DNA from: Lacipirellulaceae bacterium | GTDB lineage: Bacteria; Planctomycetota; Planctomycetia; Pirellulales; Lacipirellulaceae | Direction of reading: 5' to 3' | DNA length: 64,000 nt | Assembly (NCBI GenBank): GCA_040218535.1 | Contig: JAVJRG010000012.1 | Coordinates: 1,488,001 to 1,552,000, forward strand | Shown here: piece by piece, positions 1-9,427 of the stretch | Numbering within the stretch: position 1 is the first letter of the stretch | Layout: every line of letters begins with the position of its first letter | Position numbers and translations under genes: made by a program | The notes under the pieces: model-generated | Seen by the model: only the letters and a program-made list of their open reading frames with translations | The model's database searches: none | Told to the model about the DNA's origin: nothing

Positions 1-886
1 CTTCGGGCGAGTCCGCGTAGTGGAGTAAGTCGAGATGCTCGTCGGCGATGACGCCTTCGTCGGCGAATTGTTGGAAATTGATCAGCCCGTTCCAGTAGTC
101 CGTGCCGTAGAGGATGATCGGGATCTCCTGCATGCGGCCTGTTTGGCGAAGGGTGAGCGTATTGAAAAGCTCGTCGAGTGTGCCGAAGCCTCCAGGGAAG
201 ACGACCAGTGCCGCAGCGCGAAGGATGAAATGGAACTTCCGCATCGCAAAGTAGGAGAACTGGAAGCAGAGTTCCGGCGTGATATAGGGGTTGGGTTCCT
301 GCTCGTGCGGCAGTTCGATATTCAGGCCGACGCTCTTGCCGCCGACTTCAAACGCACCACGGTTGGCCGCTTCCATGATGCCGGGGCCGCCACCGGTGGT
401 AATGACGAAGTCGCACTTGCCGTCCTTCTGGCAGGATGAGGAAACGATCTTTGCGAACTCGCGGGCCTCTTCATAGAAGTGGCTCTTAGCGAGCACCGCT
501 TCGGCGCGTTCAATTTCACGGAGGATGCGGGGATCGTCAGGACGCTTATCTAAGTGGCGTTTTGCACCGGCCAGTCGCGCCTCGGCCTGTTCGTGTGGAA
601 CGACTTGCGTTCCGCCGAACACGACGACCGTTGTGGCGACGTTGTTCTCGCGGAGTAGGGTCTCAGCCTTTTGCAGTTCAAGCTGCATCCGGATGGGACG
701 CTGTTCGCTGCGACCGAGGAAATCGATATCCATTTCGGGCAAGCGGTAGCTCAGCGACTCAAGAATCGCCCGCCGATTCTTGGCGACCGCTTCATCAAGG
801 TCGAGTCGACTGGGGGGATGGATGGAATCTTCAGAAGTGCCGCCGGTGGAAGCGACGGGACGTTGTTTGCTGCGTTTTTCGGACAT
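1..886 (-). CDS. LOG family protein (lysine decarboxylase-like Rossmann fold), 3' end outside window
   Basis: The minus-strand frame is open from ATG at 886 to the left edge, giving 295 codons and no stop, so the gene is partial. It has the hallmarks of the LOG/TIGR00730 family: TTGGGPGIMEAANRGA at about residues 163-178, MRK at 215-217 and PGGFGTLDE at 231-239. In characterised members these residues form the nucleotide-binding site of a cytokinin-riboside 5'-monophosphate phosphoribohydrolase. The roughly 80-residue N-terminal extension resembles the longer bacterial LOG-like proteins whose substrate is less certain. No clear Shine-Dalgarno sequence precedes the ATG. Family assignment is firm, substrate is not. 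Confidence 0.88.
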   Translation of the reverse strand, partial: MSEKRSKQRPVASTGGTSEDSIHPPSRLDLDEAVAKNRRAILESLSYRLPEMDIDFLGRSEQRPIRMQLELQKAETLLRENNVATTVVVFGGTQVVPHEQAEARLAGAKRHLDKRPDDPRILREIERAEAVLAKSHFYEEAREFAKIVSSSCQKDGKCDFVITTGGGPGIMEAANRGAFEVGGKSVGLNIELPHEQEPNPYITPELCFQFSYFAMRKFHFILRAAALVVFPGGFGTLDELFNTLTLRQTGRMQEIPIILYGTDYWNGLINFQQFADEGVIADEHLDLLHYADSPE

Positions 887-933
887 GGAGATAGTTTTCA
901 GTTGTCAGTGTTCAGTTTTCAGTAGCACTAGTG

Positions 934-2322
934 CTAGACCAACTCATGGGTTTCGCCCAGTTCGGGGCAGGTGACTTCCCAGCCGCGGTCTTCGCGGAGG
1001 GTGTCGGCGAAGGCGTCCATACTGTCGGGCTCGCCGTGGGTGAGGAAGGTTTGTTTGGGCTGCGAGAGGTCTTTCAGCCAACGGAGTAAATCTTTGCGAT
1101 CGGCATGGCCGCTCAGACCGGGGACCTTCTCAATCGCGGCACTCACGGGGATATCGAGCCCGTGGATGCGGAGCGTTTCTGCCCCTTCCTCGAGCTTACG
1201 ACCGCGGGTTCCAATCGCTTGATAGCCGCCCATGACGATCGTCGTTTTGGGATCGGAGAGGCGGCGCTTCAAGTGGTGAACGATCCGCCCGCCGGTCATC
1301 ATGCCACTCGACGCAATGATGATCGCTCCACCGTTGATGTTGTTCAGCGCTTTCGATTCATCCGCACTGCGACACAAGTGAACGGCTGGGCCGCCGAGCA
1401 CCGGACGATCGCCGCAAAGCTCGCCTTCGCTGAGGTCGTGGTCCTCGTTGTGTTCGCGATAGATCTCCGTTGCGTTGCAGGACATCGGGCTGTCGAGATA
1501 GATCGGCAGATCGGGGATTTTGTTTTCGCACTTCAACAATTGCAGAAGATAGATGAGCTGTTGTGCACGACCGACCGCGAACGAAGCCATCAGCATCACA
1601 CCGCCACGGTCAATCGAGCGGTTCACGACTTCGGCGAGCGCTTCGGGCAGATCGTTCTCCGGGTGATCGCGATTGCCGTAAGTGCTTTCGCAGATCAGAT
1701 AGTCGCACTCAGGAGGCGGTGTTGGATCGTGGTAGAGCGGACCGTCGTAACGCCCGACGTCGCCTGAGAAGAGAATTCGTTTCGGTTCCTTGTCTTCGTG
1801 CCGAATTTCAACTTCGATCATGTTCGAGCCGAGCAGATGACCGGCGTCGTGGAACTTTGCCCAAATCGGTCCAGCAACGTTCGTCCATTTGAGCCGCTCG
1901 GTTTCGCGAATGAGCTTGACGGTCTCCAACGCGTCCTTACCTTCGTACAGGGGCAGGGCCGGTTTGTGTTTGGAGTAACCCTTTTTATTGGCGTAGTAAG
2001 CGTCGTACTCTTGGATTTTGGCCGAGTCGAGCATGATGATCTCGGCGAGCTTGGCGGTGCCCGGCGTGCAGTAGACGCGGCCGTTGTAGCCCTCTTTCAC
2101 GACGCGGGGCAGGTAGCCGACGTGATCGAGGTGGGCATGCGTGAGCAGCACGGCATCCAGCTCGCCCGCTTTGAAGGGCGTGCCGGCCCAATTGAGCTCG
2201 CGCAGTTTCTTGACGCCTTGGAACATGCCGCAGTCGATGAGAACACGTGCGCCGTCGGCTTCGAGCAGGTATTTAGAACCGGTAACCGTCTGGGCGGCAC
2301 CGTAGAAAGTCAGGTTGGCCAT
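934..2322 (-). CDS. MBL-fold/beta-CASP RNA-processing exonuclease-like protein
   Basis: This 462-residue protein carries the metallo-beta-lactamase signature THAHLDH at residues 61-67 and further metal-ligand motifs (DAGHLLGS, FSGDVG, SGHADR). The downstream half is a beta-CASP and RMMBL arrangement, as in the YSH1/CPSF73-like 'exonuclease of the beta-lactamase fold involved in RNA processing' family. It is expected to be a cytoplasmic zinc-dependent ribonuclease. The frame extends upstream to a TTG at 2361, but ATG 2322 begins directly at the conserved first strand (ANLTFYGAAQTVTGS), so I chose it; no strong ribosome site supports either. The gene is 48 nt downstream of the LOG gene start on the same strand. 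Confidence 0.87.
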   Translation of the reverse strand: MANLTFYGAAQTVTGSKYLLEADGARVLIDCGMFQGVKKLRELNWAGTPFKAGELDAVLLTHAHLDHVGYLPRVVKEGYNGRVYCTPGTAKLAEIIMLDSAKIQEYDAYYANKKGYSKHKPALPLYEGKDALETVKLIRETERLKWTNVAGPIWAKFHDAGHLLGSNMIEVEIRHEDKEPKRILFSGDVGRYDGPLYHDPTPPPECDYLICESTYGNRDHPENDLPEALAEVVNRSIDRGGVMLMASFAVGRAQQLIYLLQLLKCENKIPDLPIYLDSPMSCNATEIYREHNEDHDLSEGELCGDRPVLGGPAVHLCRSADESKALNNINGGAIIIASSGMMTGGRIVHHLKRRLSDPKTTIVMGGYQAIGTRGRKLEEGAETLRIHGLDIPVSAAIEKVPGLSGHADRKDLLRWLKDLSQPKQTFLTHGEPDSMDAFADTLREDRGWEVTCPELGETHELV

Positions 2323-2429
2323 AGGGAGTTTATTGAGATTTGGCTCTGAGAAGTCGTTCAATCGAGTGCAATAGCATAGCCGGTTTGGCGGAGAGAATGA
2401 ACAGAGGTTGTGAAACGAACTCCGCTGCG

Positions 2430-2501
2430 AACCGAGGGCTTGCGCCGACGGCTACTTTCTCCAGGTGATTCATCCTTAGCCGTGGGCGCAAGCCCTCGGT
2501 T
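2430..2501. repeat. Intergenic imperfect palindrome, 24-nt arms
   Basis: Left arm 2430-2453 (AACCGAGGGCTTGCGCCG...) and right arm 2478-2501 are reverse complements with one mismatch, separated by 24 nt. The element lies between the UbiD-like gene stop (2518) and the MBL gene start. There is no T-tract, so it looks like a dispersed palindromic element rather than a classic terminator. Confidence 0.8.
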
Positions 2502-2517
2502 AGTATCGGAGAACATA

Positions 2518-4416
2518 TCATAAAATCCCGTGCAGCGGCTCACCCTTCGCTGCAAGCTGATCCACGCGTCGCGTGATTTGGGGGTCCTCGACCAACGGGG
2601 GAGCGTGATGTGGTTTAATGCGAGCGTCGAAGACGAGTGCTCCGGCGCATCCCCAGTGCTTGTTGACCGTGTTCGACGCGATGCCGTAGAGGTCGCTGGC
2701 CGGATTGGTACGGGTGAAGATCGTCCAGAGGAAGTTGCGGAGCGATTTGCTGACAAACTGGGTGTCGTCAACGACGACGATCCAGCGAAACTTGTTGATC
2801 GGGTCGGACTCGGAGTAGCTGTCAACGAATGCTTGCATCTGAGCGCGGGTCTCGTCACGAGTCGCCTGCCGCGCTTGCGTGGCCGCTTCGTAGTCGAACG
2901 AGGGGGCAGGACACGCGGGGCCTTCAACAGCAAGCACACCAGGCAGCGCAACCCTCGGGTTCCGAAAAGGAGCCGTCAGGCGTAAGCCGTCGGGTATTTC
3001 CGTCGCCAGCTCGTGTCGAGCAGGACCAACCGCAGCCATGACGACTTTCGAGCCAGAGTTAAAGCCATCACCGGAATAGTCAAGCGTGTCAATCGTCGTC
3101 GCGGTTTGGAAATGCAAATCACGTCGCCAATCAGCGCGTGCCAACAGGTGACGCAGGAAGGCTCCTTCGTCATGCAAGTCAAGTTGCGGATCGTCCGCTT
3201 GGTTGGCGATCAAGAGGAACTTCGCGAGCGAGAGTTGTCCTTGTCCGAGTATCGCGTGCGCCTGGGTGAGCAGTTCTTGCGGTGCTGGATTGTTTGGTTC
3301 GCCAGTGGCGGTCATCGGCATGTATCTTTCGCTTCCCATTGCGAGCAGCAGCGGATGCACACCTGCGGCATCGACAGCATGAACGCCGTGGACACCAGGA
3401 AGAACGGTAGGGATCAGCGGGCCGGTCATCTCGTGAATGAGTTGTCCAAAGATCGTATCTTCCTGCGGTGGACGACCAACGACGGTGAACGGCCAAATTG
3501 CGTCGTTGCGATGGTAGACGTGTTCGACCTTCATCACCGGGAAAGGATGCTGCAGGCTGTAGTAACCCAAGTGATCGCCAAAGGGTCCCTCGGGGAGCAT
3601 CCGCTCAGGGTCGATGGTGCCAGTGATGCAGAAGTCGCACTCGGCATAAATCGCCGGGTGCTCGCCACGACGGATCATTCGTGAGCGACGACGATTGAGC
3701 GCTCCAGCAAAAGTCAGCTCGCTCATCCCCTCGGGCAGCGGCATGACGGCTGCGAGTGGCAAAGAAGGTGGTCCGCCTACGAAGATGTTCACGCGGAACG
3801 GTTTGCCAGTTTGTATCGCCGCTTGGTGATGGACACCGATGCTGCGATGAATCTGATAGTGCAGGCCGAGTTCTTGGTCAGGCTCGTACTGATTGCCGGC
3901 GATTTGGACGCGGTACATACCCAAGTTCGAGTTGTGCAAGTTCGGCTTGCGTGGGTCCTCAGAATAAACCGCCGGGAGCGTCACAAACGGCCCGCCATCC
4001 TCGGGCCAGCTTTGCAGTTGGGGAAGATTCGAGAGCGTTGTTTCGTTCTGCAAAATCGGCCCGGAGCGAACGTACTTCGGCAACATCGAGAGCGCGTAGA
4101 ACGGAAGCTTCCAGTACTTCCAAGGCTTTTGCATTGCTGCGGGCGGATCAGCCTTCACTTCCACGAGCTGGCTGACCGCGGCGAGCCCGTCGCGAAAGAT
4201 GTAGCGGGCGCGCTCGATGGTGCCGAACAAATTGCTCACCATCGGGAACTGGCAGCCGGTGACATTCGTGAAGAGCAGGGCAGGACCGCCTGCGGCAAAC
4301 ACGCGGCGCTGGATTTCTGCGGCCTCCAAATGGGCATCGATGGGAGCGTCGACGCGGACCAACTCGCCCTGCCCCTCGAGGTCAGTGACGCATTGGCGGA
4401 GGCTGCGGTATCCCAT
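2518..4416 (-). CDS. ubiD: UbiD family decarboxylase
   Basis: The 632-residue product matches the UbiD family throughout: the N-terminus MGYRSLRQCVTDLEGQGELV, the central GGPPSLPLAAVMPLPEG stretch, the EGPFGDHLGYYS motif and the late CWGCAGALVFDARIKPH-type region. UbiD enzymes are prenylated-FMN-dependent decarboxylases of aromatic or unsaturated acids; in planctomycetes such proteins are usually linked to menaquinone or ubiquinone-type side-chain-bearing ring decarboxylation. No ubiX partner or quinone gene is adjacent, so the substrate is open. The ATG at 4416 is the natural start because the family N-terminus follows at once. It is slightly longer than typical (about 480-620). Confidence 0.9.
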   Translation of the reverse strand: MGYRSLRQCVTDLEGQGELVRVDAPIDAHLEAAEIQRRVFAAGGPALLFTNVTGCQFPMVSNLFGTIERARYIFRDGLAAVSQLVEVKADPPAAMQKPWKYWKLPFYALSMLPKYVRSGPILQNETTLSNLPQLQSWPEDGGPFVTLPAVYSEDPRKPNLHNSNLGMYRVQIAGNQYEPDQELGLHYQIHRSIGVHHQAAIQTGKPFRVNIFVGGPPSLPLAAVMPLPEGMSELTFAGALNRRRSRMIRRGEHPAIYAECDFCITGTIDPERMLPEGPFGDHLGYYSLQHPFPVMKVEHVYHRNDAIWPFTVVGRPPQEDTIFGQLIHEMTGPLIPTVLPGVHGVHAVDAAGVHPLLLAMGSERYMPMTATGEPNNPAPQELLTQAHAILGQGQLSLAKFLLIANQADDPQLDLHDEGAFLRHLLARADWRRDLHFQTATTIDTLDYSGDGFNSGSKVVMAAVGPARHELATEIPDGLRLTAPFRNPRVALPGVLAVEGPACPAPSFDYEAATQARQATRDETRAQMQAFVDSYSESDPINKFRWIVVVDDTQFVSKSLRNFLWTIFTRTNPASDLYGIASNTVNKHWGCAGALVFDARIKPHHAPPLVEDPQITRRVDQLAAKGEPLHGIL

Positions 4417-4518
4417 CGGTGATTCTTCGCTAATGCTTGCAGGTTAGTAGGATGGGGCAGTGTCGCACTTTTGAACCGCCGGTTGTCCTTAGAAATAACG
4501 TCTCATTCGTTTGCTGCA

Positions 4519-4561
4519 CCACGCGGAGCGTGGTGTTACTGTAACTCCACGCTCCGCGTGG
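4519..4561. repeat. Perfect 15-nt inverted repeat upstream of lepA
   Basis: Left arm 4519-4533 (CCACGCGGAGCGTGG) and right arm 4547-4561 (CCACGCTCCGCGTGG) are exact reverse complements with a 13-nt loop. It sits between the divergent starts of the UbiD-like gene (4416) and lepA (4686). There is no T-tract; it looks like one of the dispersed palindromes seen all over this window. Confidence 0.8.
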
Positions 4562-4685
4562 AGAAACTCCCTTTGGGCTTTCTTCACGGGTGTGTTCAGG
4601 CGACAATGGAGAGCTTGCCTTGAGTACCAGAGCCCCTAGCAAGCGCCGGGGGCAAGTTTCTCGTTTCGCTTCCTACAGTTATCGC

Positions 4686-6554
4686 ATGTCCACCGCCTCG
4701 CCTCAGACTGGTTCTTCCTCTTCGAAGCCGCGCCCCAAGGGTGCGGTCGATCCGCAGCTTGTGCGGAATTTTTCGATCGTTGCTCATATCGACCACGGCA
4801 AGAGCACCCTTGCTGACCGGCTGCTCGAAGTGACGGGGACCGTGAGCAAGCGGGAGATGAAAGAGCAGTTGCTTGACGACATGGAACTCGAACGGCAACG
4901 AGGCATCACGATCAAGTCGCGTGCCGTTTCCATGAAGTACGAGCACGAAGGGAAAGAGTACGAGCTGAATCTCATCGACACGCCGGGGCACGTGGACTTT
5001 CAGTACGAAGTGTCGCGGTCACTCTCGTGTTGCGAAGGCGCGGTGCTGCTGGTGGATGCGTTCCAGGGTGTCGAGGCACAAACGGTCGCCAACGCCTACA
5101 ACGCAATTGAGCACGACCTGGAAATCGTCCCCGTGATGAACAAGATCGACCTACATCACGCGCGGCCTGACGAAGTGAAGCAGGAAATGGAGCAGACCCT
5201 CGGGATTGACCCTGATGAGGTGCTCGGTTGCAGTGCGAAGACGGGGCTCAAATGTGATGAAGTGCTGGCCGCGGTGATCGAACGCGTGCCTCCGCCAACT
5301 GGCGACCCGAATGCACCGTTGCAAGCGATGGTGTTCGACAGCGTTTACGATGAGTTCCGTGGGGCGATCATCTACGTGCGGCTGATGAATGGCGTGGTGC
5401 GCAAAGGGCAGAAGATTCAGTTCCTGCAAGCCGGCACGACGCACGAGATCGTCGAACTGGGACAGCTCTCACCCCGTCGTGTCCAACGCGAAATGCTTTC
5501 CGCTGGACAGGTGGGGTATCTGGTTTGCAACATCAAGTCGCTCGGCCAGATACACATCGGTGATACGGTGACGGTCGCCAGTGGCGAACAGGCAAAACCG
5601 CTCGCCGGATACGAAGAGCCGAAGCGGATGGTTTTCTGCGGGCTTTACCCTTCTGATGGCCAAGACTTCGAGCAACTACGTGAAGCACTCGGTAAGTTGC
5701 AAATCAACGATCCTAGTTTCGAGTTCGAGCCGGAAACCTCAGACGCCCTCGGCTTTGGTTTCCGCTGCGGTTTTCTCGGCCTTTTACATATGGAAATCGT
5801 CCAGCAGCGTTTGGAGCAAGAGGCGGACATCGATTTGGTCCAAACCGCTCCGAACGTCACCTATCGCATCCAAACCAAGGATGGGACTTGGGAGGAAGTC
5901 CATACGCCCACGCGCGTCCCTGACGTCGGCGACATCGAGGAGTTCCAACAGCCCATCGTCCGGGTGAGTTTCGTTGTGCCCGAAGAGTATGTCGGCGGCA
6001 TCATGAAGCTGTGTGCGGATCGTCGGGGAATCTTCGTGCGGCAAGAGTACTTGTCTCCCACACGGGTCATGTTGGTTTACGACATTGCCCTGGCCGAAGT
6101 CGTTTACGACATGCACGATAAGCTGAAAAGTACGACCCGCGGCTACGGCACGATGGATTACGAGCTACGCGGCTACGAGACGGGCGAACTGGTACGGCTT
6201 GATATTCTGGTCAAGAACGAACGCGTCGATGCTCTCTCAATCGTCTGCGACCGCCGTGATGCCGACACCCGCGGTCGTGCGGTGATCAAGAAGCTGAAGA
6301 AAGAGATCCCCCGTCACATGTTCGAGGTCGCCCTGCAAGCGGCCATCGGCACCCGCATCATCGCCCGCGAGACGATCAGCGCGATGCGTAAGAACGTGAC
6401 TGCCAAATGCTACGGTGGCGATATTAGCCGGAAACGCAAGCTTTGGGAAAAGCAGAAGGAAGGCAAGAAGCGAATGAAGTCGATCGGCTCGGTCGACATT
6501 CCGCAGAAAGCGTTCCTGGCAGTGTTGGAGACGGGGGAGGAGGAGAAGAAGTGA
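4686..6554 (+). CDS. lepA: Elongation factor 4 (LepA), ribosome-associated GTPase
   Basis: The 622-residue protein has the full LepA plan: G1 AHIDHGKST at about 33-41, G2 RQRGITIKS, G3 DTPGHVDFQYEVSR, G4 MNKIDL, EF-Tu-like domain 2, EF-G-like domains III and V, and the LepA-specific C-terminal domain ending with KCYGGDISRKRKLWEKQKEGKKRMK. LepA binds translating ribosomes and acts in translation or subunit biogenesis under stress. The frame continues upstream to GTG 4590, but that extension is unlike any LepA; ATG 4686 gives a short Ser/Pro-rich leader before the GTPase domain. Length is about 20 residues above the usual 600 because of that leader. Confidence 0.97.
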   Translation: MSTASPQTGSSSSKPRPKGAVDPQLVRNFSIVAHIDHGKSTLADRLLEVTGTVSKREMKEQLLDDMELERQRGITIKSRAVSMKYEHEGKEYELNLIDTPGHVDFQYEVSRSLSCCEGAVLLVDAFQGVEAQTVANAYNAIEHDLEIVPVMNKIDLHHARPDEVKQEMEQTLGIDPDEVLGCSAKTGLKCDEVLAAVIERVPPPTGDPNAPLQAMVFDSVYDEFRGAIIYVRLMNGVVRKGQKIQFLQAGTTHEIVELGQLSPRRVQREMLSAGQVGYLVCNIKSLGQIHIGDTVTVASGEQAKPLAGYEEPKRMVFCGLYPSDGQDFEQLREALGKLQINDPSFEFEPETSDALGFGFRCGFLGLLHMEIVQQRLEQEADIDLVQTAPNVTYRIQTKDGTWEEVHTPTRVPDVGDIEEFQQPIVRVSFVVPEEYVGGIMKLCADRRGIFVRQEYLSPTRVMLVYDIALAEVVYDMHDKLKSTTRGYGTMDYELRGYETGELVRLDILVKNERVDALSIVCDRRDADTRGRAVIKKLKKEIPRHMFEVALQAAIGTRIIARETISAMRKNVTAKCYGGDISRKRKLWEKQKEGKKRMKSIGSVDIPQKAFLAVLETGEEEKK

Positions 6555-6728
6555 GTGGGCAGCACTTCTTGCGACGTTGTAGCCCACATCCTCTTAGTCT
6601 ACGACTATCTCGTTGGATTATTCAAGCTGAGAGGTCCGTATCAGGTCGTTGAGTAATCTATTAAACTTTGCGTAGTTAGGCTTCCTTAATTTCTTCTTCA
6701 GATCGTACGAGATCAAGGGCGAGAGACT

Positions 6729-7838
6729 GTGGGAGAGAAGCAAGAGGCAAAACCCAATCGACTGAAGCACTATGTTTTCTGGGCGGCAGTCGGCTTCGGC
6801 GTCGTCATGGCGCTGACATCCTTTTTGCCTCTATTGCCGGTCAATTGGTGGTGGGTTCGCATCGGGGACTTCCCGCGGTTGCAACTTCTCATCGGCTCTT
6901 TAATCGCGATGGGTATGTTGGCTCCTTTTTGGCGACGTCGGTTCACGAAGTCGCTCATGCTGCTGTTGCTTCTGGGTGTGGGAATCCAAGTCTATTGGAT
7001 TTCGCCCTATCTGCCCTGGGCACCTGTCGAGGTGGAAGACGCCAAGTCGCAAGACAAATCTACGCACGTGCGGATTCTTGCCGCAAACGTACTGCAAGAG
7101 AACGATCAGGCAGACGCCTTGCTCGAGTTGATTACCGAGGTCGATCCGGACGTGATCACCTTATGTGAAGTGAACCAGCGTTGGATAGATGATCTCTCAG
7201 CATTGGAAAAAGACTACCCTCACTTCCTCAAGCATCCCCAGGACAACACGTACGGCATCGCCATCTACTCAAGGCTACCGCTCATTGATCCCCAAGTGCG
7301 GACGCTTGTGAAAGAAACGATCCCCTCGATCGATACCCGTGCGAGGCTTCCCTCAGGCCATGAGGTGCGAGTTTTCGTCGTCCATCCAAATCCGCCCCGC
7401 CCTGGCGAATCAACCGCAAAGCGGGATGCTGAACTGATTCTTGTGGGACGTGAAATCGAGGAGGATGCGAGTGCGATCGTAATGGGCGACCTCAACGATG
7501 TTGGCTGGTCACGAACCACGAACCTCTTTCAAGAAGTGAGCGATTTGATTGACCCCAGAAAAGGGCGTGGCCTCTATCCCACCTACAATGCCAAGTCGAT
7601 GATTTGGCGTTACCCACTCGACTACTGCTTTCATTCAGATGATTTTCGCCTCGTGCAGATGGAAACACTTCGTGATATCGGCTCCGACCATTTCCCACTC
7701 TACGTGGAACTGAGCCACGAGCCGGATGCCCGTGATGAACAGGCCGCTCCGCATTTGGACCAGGGCGACCAAGAGGACGCTGAGCAGGCTGTCGAAACGG
7801 CTAAAGAAGAAGGCCACAATGTTGAGGATTCTGAGTGA
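6729..7838 (+). CDS. Membrane-anchored endonuclease/exonuclease/phosphatase (EEP) family protein
   Basis: The 369-residue product begins with a short basic segment and about three hydrophobic segments (roughly 15-35, 50-65, 73-92), followed by an EEP-fold domain. Catalytic motifs are visible: CEVNQRW (metal-binding Glu), VHPNPPRPGES, MGDLNDVGWS (Asp/Asn) and GSDHFPLYVE (Asp-His). The family includes phosphodiesterases acting on nucleic acids, lipids or phosphoinositides, so substrate cannot be read from sequence. The C-terminal about 40 residues are highly acidic (QGDQEDAEQAVETAKEEG). Start is GTG 6729, with GGGCGAGAGA upstream as a weak ribosome site. The topology puts the hydrolase domain outside the cytoplasmic membrane or in the periplasm (inference). 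Confidence 0.82.
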   Translation: MGEKQEAKPNRLKHYVFWAAVGFGVVMALTSFLPLLPVNWWWVRIGDFPRLQLLIGSLIAMGMLAPFWRRRFTKSLMLLLLLGVGIQVYWISPYLPWAPVEVEDAKSQDKSTHVRILAANVLQENDQADALLELITEVDPDVITLCEVNQRWIDDLSALEKDYPHFLKHPQDNTYGIAIYSRLPLIDPQVRTLVKETIPSIDTRARLPSGHEVRVFVVHPNPPRPGESTAKRDAELILVGREIEEDASAIVMGDLNDVGWSRTTNLFQEVSDLIDPRKGRGLYPTYNAKSMIWRYPLDYCFHSDDFRLVQMETLRDIGSDHFPLYVELSHEPDARDEQAAPHLDQGDQEDAEQAVETAKEEGHNVEDSE

Positions 7839-7858
7839 ACTCAAGCGTCGCCTAGTTC

Positions 7859-9427
7859 TCAATTTTCTATTGTAATTAGAGACTCGTACACATCCTCAGC
7901 TGAATCGAAAACCGGTGGGGCTAAGTCCAGTGAGTACGACGCTGCTGGCAGCCGGGGCAGTTTGAATTCGAGCTGCGAGCTTGCCCCAGGTAGCAGCCAA
8001 CGACCGAACCCGGCAGCGGCTTGCCATTTTCTTCCTTGAGAATCTACAAGCGTGAGTTGCGTTTGGAGCAGAGCGTGTCGAGTCCCCTCATTCTTAGTAG
8101 GAACCAGGAGGATGGTATTCTCGTTGGTTTGCAAGTAGTGAGCTGATCCGAACTGAATGCGGGCCACGGAGCTTTCATCGGCGATCAGACCCACTGGCAA
8201 TTCGACACGTCCTCCCTGAACTGTTTCTGTTGGAACGACTTCGGCGACGAGTTTGCCGTAGCGGTTATCTTGAACGTTCGTGCCACCGCGGTAAGCGACC
8301 AGCACGTTACGTTTCCTCCCGGGAGCGAGCGTAAATTGCTGAGGCCGGATCATGAGCCACGCGTCGGCGTCCGGGGCCGACAACTGAACCGTGACGGCTT
8401 GTGGACCGCGGTTATGGAATTGCAGCGGCACACGCCGCCGCCCGCCGCGTAAAGTCGACAGCTCAATTTGCCGTGGCGAGACTTCTAACGAGCGAACGAC
8501 TTCCGCCACGAGCGATCGCTGGGCGGGAAAATCGTTCTCACCGACGGTCAGCGGAAAGCGTTGCTCGGTCGCCTGAGCTCCTGTCCCTTTTCGCTGCACC
8601 GCCAGTTGGTATTTGCCGGGGAACAAGGGTGCGGGAACGGGGGCGACGACCTGTACCTTGCTGCCGGTTAGCAAATGCACCTGACGGCGGGTTTTCTCGG
8701 GCTGGTTCTGACGCACGGACATGTACATCGGAAACGGCGTGGTGACGGGCTCGCCCTCGGCATTGAGGACCCGCCCCAGGATCTCCGTATGGACGCTACC
8801 GCTGCGGGTGGCGTCGAGCTGACAACTTGCCCAGGCGCTTCCCTCGCGATCAAGGAGTTTCCCATCGCGGATCGCCAAATCGGTACTCGCAGCCCCCTGA
8901 CGGCAGTTGGCTTCCAATCGCAAAAGGTAGCGCGTGACGAAACGCACACGACCTCCCACGCGATCGCTCGACTGGCCGTTTTCGGCTTCTAAGGCAGCCC
9001 CGGAATCAGTCACCAATAAACCCGCCATGAAGAAGTCGCTCTTGGTGGCGGGTAATTGCCAGGCGCCGCGAACCTCAGTGCTTTCGCCAGCGCGAAGTCG
9101 CACGCGCGATTTCGTGAGCAGTCGGATGTCGCCAGTGATGCGTGCTTGGACGTCAGGCAGAATCAGTCCCCGACCGTCTTGTTGGAGACCCACTGGATGG
9201 ATCATCACGTCGAGCGGCTTGTCGAACGCTTCTAAGGTGATCGAGAAACGCACCTCTTGCCCGGGCCGTGCATTGGCCTGCACGACAAGTGGCGTCATGC
9301 GGAAGGAAGGTTTCGGCTGAACCCGCTTCTCGACGCGTGCCCCGGTCGCCTGGCTAATGAGGAGTAAGCTCAGCGTTGTCGCCAAGGTGAAGCGGCAATG
9401 CTTCCTCGTTGATTCTGGTGCCAGCAT
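7859..9427 (-). CDS. Exported Ig-like protein, secretin-linked
   Basis: I do not recognise a named family. The 522-residue protein starts with a signal peptide (LATTLSLLLISQATG) and continues as two or more beta-sandwich-like regions. The N-terminal region (RMTPLVVQANARPGQEVRF, then a DVMIHPVGLQQDGRG stretch) resembles extracellular 'PGQ' domains of the DUF916 kind; later stretches (PLQFHNRGPQAVTVQLSAP, FTLAPGRKRNVLVAYRGG) look like Ig/MSP-type domains found in periplasmic chaperones. ATG 9427 lies inside the end of the secretin gene (74-nt overlap, different frame), implying translational coupling; a GTG at 9433 is an alternative. Context suggests it acts with the secretin at the outer membrane. 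The chaperone or adhesin role is inference. Confidence 0.6.
   Translation of the reverse strand: MLAPESTRKHCRFTLATTLSLLLISQATGARVEKRVQPKPSFRMTPLVVQANARPGQEVRFSITLEAFDKPLDVMIHPVGLQQDGRGLILPDVQARITGDIRLLTKSRVRLRAGESTEVRGAWQLPATKSDFFMAGLLVTDSGAALEAENGQSSDRVGGRVRFVTRYLLRLEANCRQGAASTDLAIRDGKLLDREGSAWASCQLDATRSGSVHTEILGRVLNAEGEPVTTPFPMYMSVRQNQPEKTRRQVHLLTGSKVQVVAPVPAPLFPGKYQLAVQRKGTGAQATEQRFPLTVGENDFPAQRSLVAEVVRSLEVSPRQIELSTLRGGRRRVPLQFHNRGPQAVTVQLSAPDADAWLMIRPQQFTLAPGRKRNVLVAYRGGTNVQDNRYGKLVAEVVPTETVQGGRVELPVGLIADESSVARIQFGSAHYLQTNENTILLVPTKNEGTRHALLQTQLTLVDSQGRKWQAAAGFGRWLLPGASSQLEFKLPRLPAASYSLDLAPPVFDSAEDVYESLITIEN

Noticed and set aside
1105-1767. 220-codon plus-strand open frame
   Set aside because: Antisense to the MBL/beta-CASP gene; no motif.
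2358-2951. 197-codon minus-strand open frame
   Set aside because: Overlaps the UbiD-type gene in another frame; the Arg/Ser-rich translation is typical of a shadow.
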